DNA of 64,000 nucleotides. It comes from Methylomicrobium agile. GTDB lineage: Bacteria > Pseudomonadota > Gammaproteobacteria > Methylococcales > Methylomonadaceae. How positions within the stretch are numbered: position 1 is the first letter of the stretch; each line of letters starts with the position of its first letter. Below are positions 54,601 to 62,214 of the stretch, one piece after another. The DNA lies in the NCBI RefSeq assembly GCF_000733855.1, contig NZ_JPOJ01000001.1, forward strand, positions 1,736,001 through 1,800,000, in the 5' to 3' direction. A program made the position numbers and the translations under genes. The notes under the pieces are model-generated. The model saw only the letters and a list, made by a program, of their open reading frames with translations, ran no database searches and had not been told where the DNA came from.

Positions 54601-55306
54601 GGCCGGCAGCAACCCGGTGCCGGCGACCGTCAACTATAACAGTATCAGTCGCACGGCCACTTTGACCCCTAACGGCGCGCTGGCGGCGAACACCGCCTAT
54701 ACGGCGACCGTGAAGGGCGGCAGTACGGGAGTGAAAGACGCGGCCGGCAATCCGCTCGCGGCGGATGTGAGCTGGACGTTCACCACCGCCAGCGGGGGAG
54801 GCGGCGTGGCTTGCTCCGGGGCAGCCGCCTCGATCTGGCCCGCCAACCCGACACCGTCGATCGCCGCCGATCCGGATACGGATTCGGTCGAGCTGGGCGT
54901 GAAGTTCCAATCCAACACCAATGGCTTCATCTGCGGCATCCGCTTCTACAAGGGCGTCACCAACACCGGCACGCATATCGGTAAATTGTGGAGCAGCACG
55001 GGCACTTTACTTGCCAGTGCCACGTTCCAGAACGAAACCGCCTCCGGCTGGCAGCAGGTCAGCTTTGCCAGCCCGGTGGCGATCACGGCCAATACCCTCT
55101 ATGTAGCCTCGTACGTGGCGCCGGTCGGCCGCTATTCCGCCGACGTCAATTACTTCAACAGCGCAGTGACCAGCGGGCCGCTGACCGCGCCGAGCAATGC
55201 GGCGGCCGGTGGCAACGGCGTGTACCGGTACGGTACGGGCGGCTTTCCGACCGATACCTTTCAGGCCAGCAATTATTGGGTCGACGTGCTGTTCACGCCC
55301 AATTAG
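48659..55306 (+). CDS. giant secreted modular protein: WD40 repeats, GATase-like, deacetylase-like, Big_5 and DUF4082
   Basis: A 2215-residue protein from a GTG with AGAGGAG upstream. A signal or anchor segment covers residues 1-40 (TLILAILFWTVYVQI). About 15 WD40 repeats (48-737), enough for two propellers, follow. Then a Rossmann-like domain at 794-890 (ILIVTTTTDSIGKYYAEIL), a polysaccharide-deacetylase-like domain at 1044-1367 (AVVIMTGDDHG, EMGLHLNTNCED, TMRHHC), and three alternating pairs of Big_5 Ig-like and DUF4082 modules (1376-2215; last DUF4082 2050-2215). The protein should lie outside the inner membrane. Putative roles are surface scaffold and polymer modification. It sits 77 bp after the sugar transferase, inside a polysaccharide locus. 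Confidence 0.9.
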   Translation: MKKPKVKYLYLNTLILAILFWTVYVQIPDRDGPISAAHAASADSASGASGIELSGRGLDPVAISPDGNIWATVETDGKIVLWDTAAGRMLQALPAQAESPAQGILFGPDGKTLASVSDDSVKIWDTSAGSVRLTLSQTVPMRVLAFSPDGNWLAAADEEAAVTLIDARSGSVARQLATGQEAVNAMSFSPDGKWLATGGQDGRTKLWDPATGEEAAALPGSAAVTALAFSPDGNWLAAVDEEAAVMLIDARAGSVARQLATGQAAVNAVAFSPDGKWLATGGQDGRTQLWDPATGEEAAALPGNAAVTALAFSPDGNWLATGSENEQVFLWNVADKRPQLLTGHDSAVVKVAFSADRNHLISMAKTGQMIVWNLSDVSKLAVLQTSLSDVASALTGAVAETLNASPNIAAAAGVSNPAAGNVQSAQGLAAGRNADVSGKKRSPRHWKGVAALTVSPDGTLVGGSVDGQIKVWTAGGSERFTVSAHHGAGVTAIAFIVDGKDLVSVGRDSELEIRNVANGQQVQVLAAHEHPIRAVAASPNGKLLASAGEETRIMVWDAEARKLRNILSGGHSDFVNALCFSADGTHLASAGADGSVLWWEVETGRLVHTLLGHTGEVNAVACSPDGKWVASGGSDNTVYLWNVATGSQAARFDGHRAAVRAVAFNPDGQELASTGEDAQILVWNTVAKQLDRQIPAATKAVNALAYNPLGDLIAGGEDGQVTEWNPRTSQKIRSIDIKPPAPANNSVVEPGAAALDVLIAGRTGSSSVAHTRDGIFERILNWLIPTAKAAIPDPPGGPILIVTTTTDSIGKYYAEILRTEGLNEFAMADIATVNSTTLNAYDVVILSKMTLSSSQATLFSNWVSAGGNLITMRPDSQLANLLGVNMAGGTPLSNAYLRVDNSRVPGNGIVDQTLQFHGAADRYTLSGATSLATLYSNATTATANPALTLRSVGSSGGQAAAFAYDLATSIVQTRQGNPDWKDQERDGFAPIRSDDKFYGDAAGDSQPDWIDFNKLAIPQADEQQRLLANLILEMNRDRKPLPRFWYFPRGEKAVVIMTGDDHGNNGTQGRFNYFKSKSPSGCSVANWECVRGTSYIFPNTPLAPNDAAAYNADGFEMGLHLNTNCEDFTPSSLRSFYNQQLSDFTAKYSGIPAPVTMRHHCITWSDWVTGAVVQLENGIRFDTSYYFWPPGWVQNRPGFFNGSGMPMRFVNLDGSLIDVYNATSYMTDESGQTYPFTIDTLLDRALGQEGYYGAFTINAHTDVAQTPEATETVDSALARSVPVVSSKQMLDWLDGRNGSSFRSLTWNGNSLSFQVSRGAGANGLQAMVPVAAANGVSLTGIGGPSGAVQYTTPTVKGIQYAFFNATAGNYTATYGLDTTPPTVTSTFPAGGAGGIIQQPDVTATFSEPIDPSTVTTANFQLQAGSNPPVAATVSYDADTRTAKLKPATLLSPTTLYTARILTGIKDASGNPLASPYTWSFTTQAQPCVSGPCSAWPGSAVPGNPSANDSDSVELGVKFTVDLDGSITGVRFYKGTGNTGTHVGHLWTNTGQLLASATFGNETATGWQQVSFNPPVAVNAGTVYVASYYAPNGHYAATSSPEFGSTGVDAPPVHLLQSGVSGGNGVFVYGTGGGFPTASFQSTNYWVDVLFATSAGTDTTPPTVTGQSPQPNATGVAANTAVTATFSEAMQASTIGTSTFELRNAGGNLVPAAVSYAGNTATLTPNTALAAGVTYTATVKGGAAGVKDTAGNALAADVVWSFTTGGGAISCSGATSLWPSNPAPAVAADPDTDSVELGVKFRSNTNGFICGIRFYKGGTNTGTHIGKLWSSTGTLLASATFQNETASGWQQVSFASPVAITANTLYVASYVAPVGRYSADVNYFNSAVTSGPLTVPSNAEAGGNGVYRYGTGGFPTDTFQSTNYWVDVLFSTDTGQDTTPPTLTSRSPAPGATGVAAGTAVTATFSEAMDPATLTTATFQLQAGSNPVPATVNYNSISRTATLTPNGALAANTAYTATVKGGSTGVKDAAGNPLAADVSWTFTTASGGGGVACSGAAASIWPANPTPSIAADPDTDSVELGVKFQSNTNGFICGIRFYKGVTNTGTHIGKLWSSTGTLLASATFQNETASGWQQVSFASPVAITANTLYVASYVAPVGRYSADVNYFNSAVTSGPLTAPSNAAAGGNGVYRYGTGGFPTDTFQASNYWVDVLFTPN
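49088..49585 (+). repeat. 249-bp tandem repeat encoding WD40 repeat pairs
   Basis: Two units of exactly 249 bp (83 codons) begin at 49088 and 49337 with CTGGCCTTCAGCCCGGACGG; a partial third begins at 49586. Each unit encodes a pair of WD40 blades (LAFSPDGNWLAA, FSPDGKWLATGG). The near-identity at DNA level indicates recent duplication, and the in-frame size permits the blade number to vary. Confidence 0.8.
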
Positions 55307-55480
55307 GGACAGAGCGGCGAAATTATAAAGGTCCGGATAGGAGAAGCCTTTCATCCGAGAGAAAAACCCAACCAATAGAGGATAAAGAATGATTAAAGAG
55401 AACGTCGTTTTAAGCGAAGGGGCCGCCATCTACCACTCTCAGTCCGTGAATCTCTATGGCTGCACGATGGGTAAGGACAG
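54464..55480 (+). repeat. long direct repeat, left copy
   Basis: Covers a Big_5 and DUF4082 module, the end of the first giant gene, the intergenic leader and the first 90 bases of an acyltransferase copy. It matches 58473-59489 with a constant offset of 4009 bp and only scattered substitutions by eye. Divergence increases after about 55400. Confidence 0.75.
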
Positions 55481-55627
55481 GATTCACGCATACGCGAGCA
55501 AAGATACAAAACAGAGGCCAGTTTTGCCTAGGTGTTGGCCGGGAAGTAAATGTTATGCCCGTCCGGTAGGATGAAGGTTTATACCGGTTGCCGGGCACAG
55601 CAGCGGGGATTCTGCCGTTTCAAAACA
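55389..55627 (+). pseudogene. internally deleted copy of the hexapeptide acyltransferase gene
   Basis: The start (MIKENVVLSEGAAIYHSQSV) copies the intact gene at 59398, and the end (CCGGGAAGTAAATGTTATGC near 55550) copies its 3' end and trailing spacer. About 350 bp of middle sequence, carrying the hexapeptide repeats, is missing. The remaining frame of 61 codons has no functional content. The spacer that follows also resembles the leader of the oxidoreductase gene at 60039 (compare AAACAATG and GGAG...CATGAT). It is a relic of the tandem duplication; 55628-55664 is the leader of the next gene. Confidence 0.75.
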
Positions 55628-55664
55628 ATGAAGTTTTTCCATTAAAAATCAAGGGAGCGCGGTC

Positions 55665-58600
55665 ATGATAGAAAAAATTGTTGCTGAAAATAATGACGGG
55701 CAATCTGGCTTTGCCAATAATTTTTCAAACATTATCGTATCCCCGATTCCGCGGATAATAATGATTGCATCGATGGGTCTTCTATTTGCGGGATTGATGA
55801 AGCCAGCATCAGCCGCCTGTTCCGGCGCCGCCTCGCTTTGGCCGAGCAATCCGGCCCCGGCAGTGGCGGCCGATCCGGATACGGATTCGGTCGAACTGGG
55901 CGTGAAGTTCCGTTCCAGCACGAACGGCTTCATCTGCGGCATCCGCTTCTACAAGGGCGGCACCAACACCGGCACGCATATCGGTAAGCTGTGGAGCAGC
56001 ACGGGCACTTTACTTGCCAGTGCCACGTTCCAGAACGAAACCGCCTCCGGCTGGCAGCAGGTCAGCTTTGCCAGCCCGGTGGCGATCACGGCCAATACCC
56101 CCTATGTGGCCTCGTATGTGGCGCCGGTGGGCCGCTATTCGGTAGATGCCGGCTATTTCGGCAGTGCAGTGACCAGCGGGCCGTTGACCGCGCCGGGCAA
56201 TACGGAAGCCGGCGGCAACGGCGTGTACCGGTACGGTACGGGCGGGTTCCCGACCGATACCTTTCAGTCGACCAATTACTGGGTCGATGTGTTGTTTTCA
56301 ACGGATACGGGCCCGGACACGACGCCGCCGACCCTCACGTCGCGCAGCCCGGTGCCCGGCGCGACCGGCGTGGCGACCGGGACGCCGGTGGCCGCGACCT
56401 TCAGCGAAGCGATGGACCCGGCCACGCTGACGACCGCGACCTTCCAACTGCAGGCCGGCAGCAACCCGGTGCCGGCGACCGTCAACTATAACAGTCTCAG
56501 TCGCACGGCCACCTTGACCCCCAACGGCGGGCTGGCGGCGAACACGGCTTATACGGCGACCGTGAAGGGCGGCAGTATGGGGGTGAAAGACGCGGCCGGC
56601 AATCCGCTCGTGGCGGATGTGAGCTGGACGTTCACCACTGGCGTAAATCCTTGTTCAATCGGGGGCAATGCTATCGTGTGCGAGAACTCCAAGGCCGGCA
56701 ATCCTGCCAGTGAGTGGGATGTCGCAGGGGCTGGCAGTTCAAATATTCAGGGCTATGCCACGGATATCAGTGTCAACAAGGGCGAGACCGTTCACTTCAA
56801 GATCAAGACGCCATCCACGAATTATCGGCTCGATATCTACCGCATGGGTTATTACGGCGGGAATGGCGCTCGTAAGATTGCCACGGTGGCGCCTTCGGCG
56901 AATTTGCCGCAGACCCAGCCAGCCTGTCTGAACAATAGCGCGACCGGACTGATCGACTGCGGTAATTGGGCGGAGTCGGCCTCCTGGGCGGTTCCGACGG
57001 ATGCCGTTTCCGGCATCTACTTTGCTAAGGCGGTCCAGCAGGACAGCGCCGGCCAGGCCAGCCATATCGTATTCATCGTTCGGGACGACGCGAGCACCTC
57101 CGATATATTGTTCCAGACTTCGGATACCACCTGGCAGGCTTACAATACGTACGGCGGCAATAGCCTTTACACGGGATCACCGGCGGGCCGTGCCTACAAA
57201 GTCAGCTATAACCGGCCTTTCAATACGCGCAGCGTGGACAACGGCCAGGATTGGGTATTCAACGCCGAGTATCCGATGGTGCGCTGGCTGGAGGCCAATG
57301 GTTATAACGTCAGCTACTTCTCCGGTGTCGACAGCGACCGGCGCGGCAATCTGATAACCAACCATAAGGTATTCCTTTCAGTCGGGCATGACGAGTATTG
57401 GTCCAATACCCAACGCACGAATGTCGAAGTGGCCCGCGATGCGGGTACTCATCTGGGGTTTTTCAGCGGCAACGAGATATTCTGGAAAACCCGTTGGGAA
57501 AATAATATCACCAACTCGGCAGGTAACCTGGGCGCCGCATCTTATCGAACGCTGGTTTGCTATAAGGAAACCCATGCCAACAATAAGATCGATCCGTTGC
57601 CCAATGTATGGACAGGCACGTGGCGTGATCCGCGCTTCAGTCCCCCGGCGGACGGAGGCCGGCCTGAGAATGCGCTGACGGGCACTATCTTTACTGTCAA
57701 CGATGGCGCCACTACCAGAATCATCGTACCGGCGGAAGAAGGCCAGATGCGGTTCTGGCGAAACACCGGCATTGCGAACTTGCCGGCCGGAAGTTCAGCC
57801 TCTCTGCCAAACGGCACGCTGGGTTATGAGTGGGATGAAGACCTGGATAACGGCTTCCGTCCGGCCGGACTGGTCAGGCTGTCAACGACTATAGTCAATA
57901 ATGCGCCCGTCCTGACCGATTTCGGTTCCACTTATGGCTCTGGCACCGCCAATCATGCGCTGACGCTGTACCGGGCAGCCAGCGACGCTCTGGTTTTCGG
58001 AGCAGGCTCCGTACAGTGGATATGGGGCCTGGACAGTAATCATGACCGGGCCGGCACACCGACGGATACCAATATGCAGCAGGCGACCGTCAATCTGTTT
58101 GCGGATATGAATGTTCAGCCGGCTACTTTGCAGTCGGGCCTCCAGGCGGCGACGGAGTCGACTGACATAGCCTCTCCGATATCGACCCTATCGGTGCCGG
58201 CGTCCGGGGCAACGGTCCCTGTGGGGAGCAACGTGACGATCAGCGGCAGCGCCACGGACAGCGGCGGCGGGCGGGTTGGCGGCATCGAGGTTTCGGTCGA
58301 TGGCGGCCTGACCTGGCATCCGGCCAGCGGACGCAGCAGTTGGACTTACAACTGGAGAACGCCGAGCGCGTCCACGACGGTAAACATCAAAAGCCGGGCT
58401 GTAGATGACAGTGGCAATCTGGAAACGGCGGGACCGGGCATTACCGTAAATGTCGGCTCGGGTTCGGGGCCTGACACGACGCCGCCGACCCTTACGTCGC
58501 GCAGCCCGGCGCCCGGCGCGACCGGCGTGGCGACCGGGACGGCGGTGACCGCGACCTTCAGCGAAGCGATGGACCCGGCCACGCTGACGACCGCGACCTT

Positions 58601-59315
58601 CCAGCTGCAGGCCGGCAGCAACCCGGTGCCGGCGACCGTCAACTATAACAGTATCAGTCGCACGGCCACCTTGACCCCCAACGGCGCGCTGGCGGCGAAC
58701 ACGGCCTATACGGCGACCGTGAAGGGCGGCAGTACGGGAGTGAAAGACGCGGCCGGCAATCCGCTCGCGGCGGATGTGAGCTGGACGTTCACCACCGCCA
58801 GCGGGGGAGGCGGCGTAGCCTGCTCCGGGGCCGCCGTCTCGCTCTGGCCCGGCAATCCGACGCCGGGACTGGTAATCGATCCGGATACGGTATCGGTCGA
58901 GCTGGGCGTGAAGTTCCAATCCAACACCAATGGCTTCGTCTGCGGCATCCGCTTCTACAAGGGCGGCACCAACACCGGCACGCATATCGGTAAGCTGTGG
59001 AGCAGCACGGGCACTTTACTTGCCAGTGCCACGTTCCAGAACGAAACCGCCTCCGGCTGGCAGCAGGTCAGCTTTGCCAGCCCGGTGGCGATCATGGCCA
59101 ATACCCTCTATGTAGCCTCGTACCTGGCGCCGGTCGGCCGCTATTCCGCCGACGTCAATTACTTCAACAGCGCAGTGACCAGCGGGCCGCTGACCGCGCC
59201 GGGCAATGCGGCGGCCGGCGGCAACGGCGTGTACCGGTACGGTACGGGCGGCTTTCCGACCGATACCTTTCAGGCCAGCAATTATTGGGTCGACGTGCTG
59301 TTCACGCCCAATTAG
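55665..59315 (+). CDS. second giant secreted protein: DUF4082, Big_5, dimethylformamidase-like domain
   Basis: A 1216-residue secreted protein. A long N-terminal segment with a hydrophobic stretch (IIMIASMGLLFAGLMKPASAA) ends in an AxA signal-peptidase site. Then come DUF4082 (about 50-214), Big_5 (218-326), a large domain (328-825) resembling the C-terminal part of N,N-dimethylformamidase large subunits (DIYRMGYYGGNGARKIA, SYNRPFNTR, VGHDEYWSNTQRTNVE), an Ig-like domain (835-930), Big_5 (936-1046) and DUF4082 (1052-1216). Proteins that join these domains are mostly unstudied. Its last two modules nearly copy those of the first giant gene. GGGAG lies 10 bases before the start. Confidence 0.87.
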   Translation: MIEKIVAENNDGQSGFANNFSNIIVSPIPRIIMIASMGLLFAGLMKPASAACSGAASLWPSNPAPAVAADPDTDSVELGVKFRSSTNGFICGIRFYKGGTNTGTHIGKLWSSTGTLLASATFQNETASGWQQVSFASPVAITANTPYVASYVAPVGRYSVDAGYFGSAVTSGPLTAPGNTEAGGNGVYRYGTGGFPTDTFQSTNYWVDVLFSTDTGPDTTPPTLTSRSPVPGATGVATGTPVAATFSEAMDPATLTTATFQLQAGSNPVPATVNYNSLSRTATLTPNGGLAANTAYTATVKGGSMGVKDAAGNPLVADVSWTFTTGVNPCSIGGNAIVCENSKAGNPASEWDVAGAGSSNIQGYATDISVNKGETVHFKIKTPSTNYRLDIYRMGYYGGNGARKIATVAPSANLPQTQPACLNNSATGLIDCGNWAESASWAVPTDAVSGIYFAKAVQQDSAGQASHIVFIVRDDASTSDILFQTSDTTWQAYNTYGGNSLYTGSPAGRAYKVSYNRPFNTRSVDNGQDWVFNAEYPMVRWLEANGYNVSYFSGVDSDRRGNLITNHKVFLSVGHDEYWSNTQRTNVEVARDAGTHLGFFSGNEIFWKTRWENNITNSAGNLGAASYRTLVCYKETHANNKIDPLPNVWTGTWRDPRFSPPADGGRPENALTGTIFTVNDGATTRIIVPAEEGQMRFWRNTGIANLPAGSSASLPNGTLGYEWDEDLDNGFRPAGLVRLSTTIVNNAPVLTDFGSTYGSGTANHALTLYRAASDALVFGAGSVQWIWGLDSNHDRAGTPTDTNMQQATVNLFADMNVQPATLQSGLQAATESTDIASPISTLSVPASGATVPVGSNVTISGSATDSGGGRVGGIEVSVDGGLTWHPASGRSSWTYNWRTPSASTTVNIKSRAVDDSGNLETAGPGITVNVGSGSGPDTTPPTLTSRSPAPGATGVATGTAVTATFSEAMDPATLTTATFQLQAGSNPVPATVNYNSISRTATLTPNGALAANTAYTATVKGGSTGVKDAAGNPLAADVSWTFTTASGGGGVACSGAAVSLWPGNPTPGLVIDPDTVSVELGVKFQSNTNGFVCGIRFYKGGTNTGTHIGKLWSSTGTLLASATFQNETASGWQQVSFASPVAIMANTLYVASYLAPVGRYSADVNYFNSAVTSGPLTAPGNAAAGGNGVYRYGTGGFPTDTFQASNYWVDVLFTPN

Positions 59316-59489
59316 GGACAGAGCGGCGAAATTATAAAGGTCCGGATAGGAGAAGCCTTTCATCCGAGAGAAAAATCCAACCAACAGAGGATAAAGAATG
59401 ATTAAAGAGAACGTCGTTTTAGGCGAAGAGGTCGCCATCTACCACCCTCAGTTCGTGAATCTCTACGGCTGCACGATCGGCGAGGGCTC
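58473..59489 (+). repeat. long direct repeat, right copy
   Basis: The partner of 54464-55480. It ends inside the intact acyltransferase gene. Recombination between the two copies would remove exactly 4009 bp, including the second giant gene and the broken acyltransferase, and leave an intact acyltransferase gene. Confidence 0.75.
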
Positions 59490-59922
59490 CAAGATCGGTA
59501 CGTTCGTCGAGATACAGAAGGGCGTTACGGTGGGAGCCCGCTGCAAAATCTCCAGCCATACCTTCATTTGCGAAGGGGTCGACATCGAGGACGGGGTCTT
59601 CGTGGGTCATGGCGTGATGTTTACCAACGATATGTATCCGAAGTCCGTCAATCCGGACGGCGGCCTGCAAACCGAGGCGGATTGGGAAGTGGTCAGAACC
59701 CGGGTCAAAACCCGCGCCGCCATCGGCAGCAACGCGACCATTCTGTGCGGCGTCACGATCGGTGAAGGGGCCTTGATCGGAGCCGGTGCCGTGGTGACCC
59801 GTGATGTGCCCGATTATGCCGTTGTTGCCGGCGTTCCCGCCCGGGTCATTGCGGATGCGCGCACGCGCGACCCAAGATACAAGGCATCGGGCGGTTTTGC
59901 CCAAGCCTTGTCCGGGAAGTAA
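59398..59922 (+). CDS. hexapeptide-repeat N-acyltransferase (WbpD/WlbB-like)
   Basis: A 174-residue left-handed beta-helix acyltransferase. Hexapeptide repeats run through residues 5-150: IGEGSKIGTFVEI, VTVGARCKISSHTFI, VFVGHGVMFTND (probable catalytic His) and IGSNATILCGVTIGEGALIG. The C-terminal PDYAVVAGVPARVI is typical of sugar N-acetyltransferases. With the oxidoreductase and the aminotransferase downstream it matches the set that makes 2,3-diacetamido-type amino sugars or other 3-amino sugars. It acts on a nucleotide-linked amino sugar in the cytoplasm. The exact sugar is not determined. Confidence 0.88.
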   Translation: MIKENVVLGEEVAIYHPQFVNLYGCTIGEGSKIGTFVEIQKGVTVGARCKISSHTFICEGVDIEDGVFVGHGVMFTNDMYPKSVNPDGGLQTEADWEVVRTRVKTRAAIGSNATILCGVTIGEGALIGAGAVVTRDVPDYAVVAGVPARVIADARTRDPRYKASGGFAQALSGK

Positions 59923-60038
59923 GCGTCGCGCCGGTCCGGCGGAATGTCGTTTTATGCCGGGTGCGCCGGGCAAGACAGAGGCGATGCGGCCGCTGCGAAA
60001 CAATGGGATTTTTGGATCAAAAATAAAGGAGTACGACC

Positions 60039-61082
60039 ATGATTAGAATAGGTGTTATCGGATATGGTTATTGGGGGCCCAATCTGGTAAGGAATTTTGC
60101 CGAAACCCCAGGCCTTGCGGTGGCGAGTGTGGCGGATATCGATCAGAAAAAGCTCGATATCGTGAAAAAACGGTATCCGGGCGTGGCAACCACCACGCGC
60201 TTTCAGGAATTGATCGAGGACCGCTCCATCGATGCGGTCGCGGTGGCGACGCCGGTCAGCACGCATTTCGAACTGGGCATGGCCGCTTTGAAAGCCGGCA
60301 AGCACGTCTGGATCGAAAAGCCTCTGGCCGAGACGGCGTTGCAGGCGCGCAAGCTGGTCGAGGAAGCCGAGAAGCGGGAGCGCGTTTTGCTCGTCGACCA
60401 TACGTTTATCTACACCGGCGCGGTCCGCAGAATGGCGGAACTGGTCAAGGGCGACGATTTCGGCGACATGCTTTATTACGACTCGACACGGATCAATCTC
60501 GGCCTATTCCAGCGCGACGTCAGCGTGATTTCGGATCTGGCCGTGCACGATTTCTCCATCCTGGATTATCTGCTGGACGAACAGCCGGTCGCGGTGTCCG
60601 CGGTCGGCACCAACCATTTTCGCGGAACCCCGGAAAACCTGTCCTACCTGACTTTGTTTTACGGCTCCGGCATCATCGCGCATGTGAACGTGAACTGGCT
60701 GGCGCCGGTAAAGATGCGGCAGATCTTCGTCGGCGGCAGCAAAAAGATGATCGTCTACGACGACCTGGAGTCGAGCGAAAAAATCAAGGTTTACGACAAG
60801 GGCATCAGCCTGACCGACGATCCGCAGCGGATCTATGAAATGCGGGTCGGCTACCGCAGCGGCGACATGTGGGCGCCTCGGCTGGACGCGACGGAGGCGC
60901 TGCGCGTCGAAGGGGAACATTTCGCCGATTGCATAGAGACCGGCAAAACGCCGCTGACCGACGGCTTTCTGGGCATGCGCGTGGTCGAGCTGATCGAGGC
61001 GGCTACCCGGTCGATGAACGATCGCGGGCGGTCCGTCGAAGTGAACGGCAAGTTCATGTTTCAAGGCAGGAGAGTGGCATGA
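60039..61082 (+). CDS. Gfo/Idh/MocA family nucleotide-sugar oxidoreductase (WlbA-like)
   Basis: A 347-residue NAD(P)-dependent oxidoreductase. Rossmann start MIRIGVIGYGYWGPNLVRNF, then the EKP motif in HVWIEKPLAETALQA, and a C-terminal substrate domain with DLAVHDFSILDYLL. Family members oxidise carbon 3 of nucleotide-linked N-acetyl sugars before amination. GGAG precedes the ATG by about 7 bases. It overlaps the aminotransferase by 4 bp (ATGA), so the two are translationally coupled and probably act in sequence. Confidence 0.9.
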   Translation: MIRIGVIGYGYWGPNLVRNFAETPGLAVASVADIDQKKLDIVKKRYPGVATTTRFQELIEDRSIDAVAVATPVSTHFELGMAALKAGKHVWIEKPLAETALQARKLVEEAEKRERVLLVDHTFIYTGAVRRMAELVKGDDFGDMLYYDSTRINLGLFQRDVSVISDLAVHDFSILDYLLDEQPVAVSAVGTNHFRGTPENLSYLTLFYGSGIIAHVNVNWLAPVKMRQIFVGGSKKMIVYDDLESSEKIKVYDKGISLTDDPQRIYEMRVGYRSGDMWAPRLDATEALRVEGEHFADCIETGKTPLTDGFLGMRVVELIEAATRSMNDRGRSVEVNGKFMFQGRRVA

Positions 61083-62197
61083 TTCCTTTCGTCGATCTGA
61101 AAGCCCAATACCTGGGCATCAAGGATGAAGTCAACGCCGCAATCCAGGGTATTCTGGAAACCAGCCAGTTCACCCTGGGACAGGAAGTCGCCGCGTTCGA
61201 GGAAGAGTTCGCCGCTTATTGCCAGGCCCGCTACGGCATCGGGGTCAATACCGGCACCAGCGCGCTGCATCTTGCTTTGCTCGCGGCCGGCATCGGTCCC
61301 GGCGACGAAGTGATTACCGTACCGTTTACCTTTGTGGCGACGGTCGCGGCGATTCACTATACCGGCGCCCGTCCCGTGTTCGTCGATATCGATCCCCGCA
61401 CCTTCACAATGGACGTGCGAGGGATCGAGGCTGCGATCACCGAACGCACCAAGGCGATTGTTCCGGTGCATCTGTACGGCCAGTCGGCGGATATGGATCC
61501 GATCCTGGAGATCGCCGGGCGCCGGGGGCTCGTGGTGATCGAAGACGCCGCGCAGGCGCATGGGGCCGAATACAAGGGGCGTCGCGTAGGCAGCCTGGGC
61601 GACATGGGCTGCTTCAGTTTTTATCCGGGCAAGAACCTGGGCGCCTATGGCGAGGGCGGGATGGTGGTGACCGACGATCCGGATTACACCCGCACGATCC
61701 GGATGCTGCGCGACTGGGGCGCGGAACAGAAATACCGGCATGTGCTGAAAGGCTACAACTATCGGCTTGAGGGGCTTCAGGGGGCCGTCCTTCGGGTCAA
61801 GCTGCGGTATCTGGAAGTCTGGACCGAAGCCCGCCGGGCGGCCGCCGCCCATTACGATGAACTGCTCGCCGGCAGCGGCGTAGCCACCCCGGAAGCGATG
61901 GCCTATGCTCGGCATGTCTACCATATCTACGCGATCCGCACGCCCCAACGCAGTGCCTGGCAAGAGGCGCTTCAAGCCAGGGGCATCCATACCGGCATCC
62001 ACTATCCGATTCCGGTGCATCTCTTGCCTGCCTATGCCGATCTGGGCTATGCGCCGGGCGATTTTCCCCATGCCGAGCAGGCGGCCGGCGAAGTGCTTTC
62101 CCTGCCGATGTTTCCCGAGCTGACCCGCGCGCAGTGCGAAGAAGTCGGCGAGGCGGTCGCTTTGCTCGCAAAACAGCCGGCTATCGAAGACGCGTGA
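61079..62197 (+). CDS. DegT/DnrJ/EryC1/StrS sugar aminotransferase
   Basis: A 372-residue PLP enzyme that aminates a keto nucleotide-sugar. Family features: MIPFVDLKAQYLGIKDEV, GTSALHLALLAAGIGPGDEV, VPVHLYGQSADMDPI, DAAQAHGAEYKG and the PLP lysine Lys185 in YPGKNLGAYGEGG. The ATG at 61079 overlaps the oxidoreductase stop; the longer open frame upstream is that gene in another register. Together with the oxidoreductase and the acyltransferase it would convert a keto sugar to an N-acyl amino sugar. Confidence 0.93.
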   Translation: MIPFVDLKAQYLGIKDEVNAAIQGILETSQFTLGQEVAAFEEEFAAYCQARYGIGVNTGTSALHLALLAAGIGPGDEVITVPFTFVATVAAIHYTGARPVFVDIDPRTFTMDVRGIEAAITERTKAIVPVHLYGQSADMDPILEIAGRRGLVVIEDAAQAHGAEYKGRRVGSLGDMGCFSFYPGKNLGAYGEGGMVVTDDPDYTRTIRMLRDWGAEQKYRHVLKGYNYRLEGLQGAVLRVKLRYLEVWTEARRAAAAHYDELLAGSGVATPEAMAYARHVYHIYAIRTPQRSAWQEALQARGIHTGIHYPIPVHLLPAYADLGYAPGDFPHAEQAAGEVLSLPMFPELTRAQCEEVGEAVALLAKQPAIEDA

Positions 62198-62214
62198 CCC
62201 AAGGAGACGATGCC

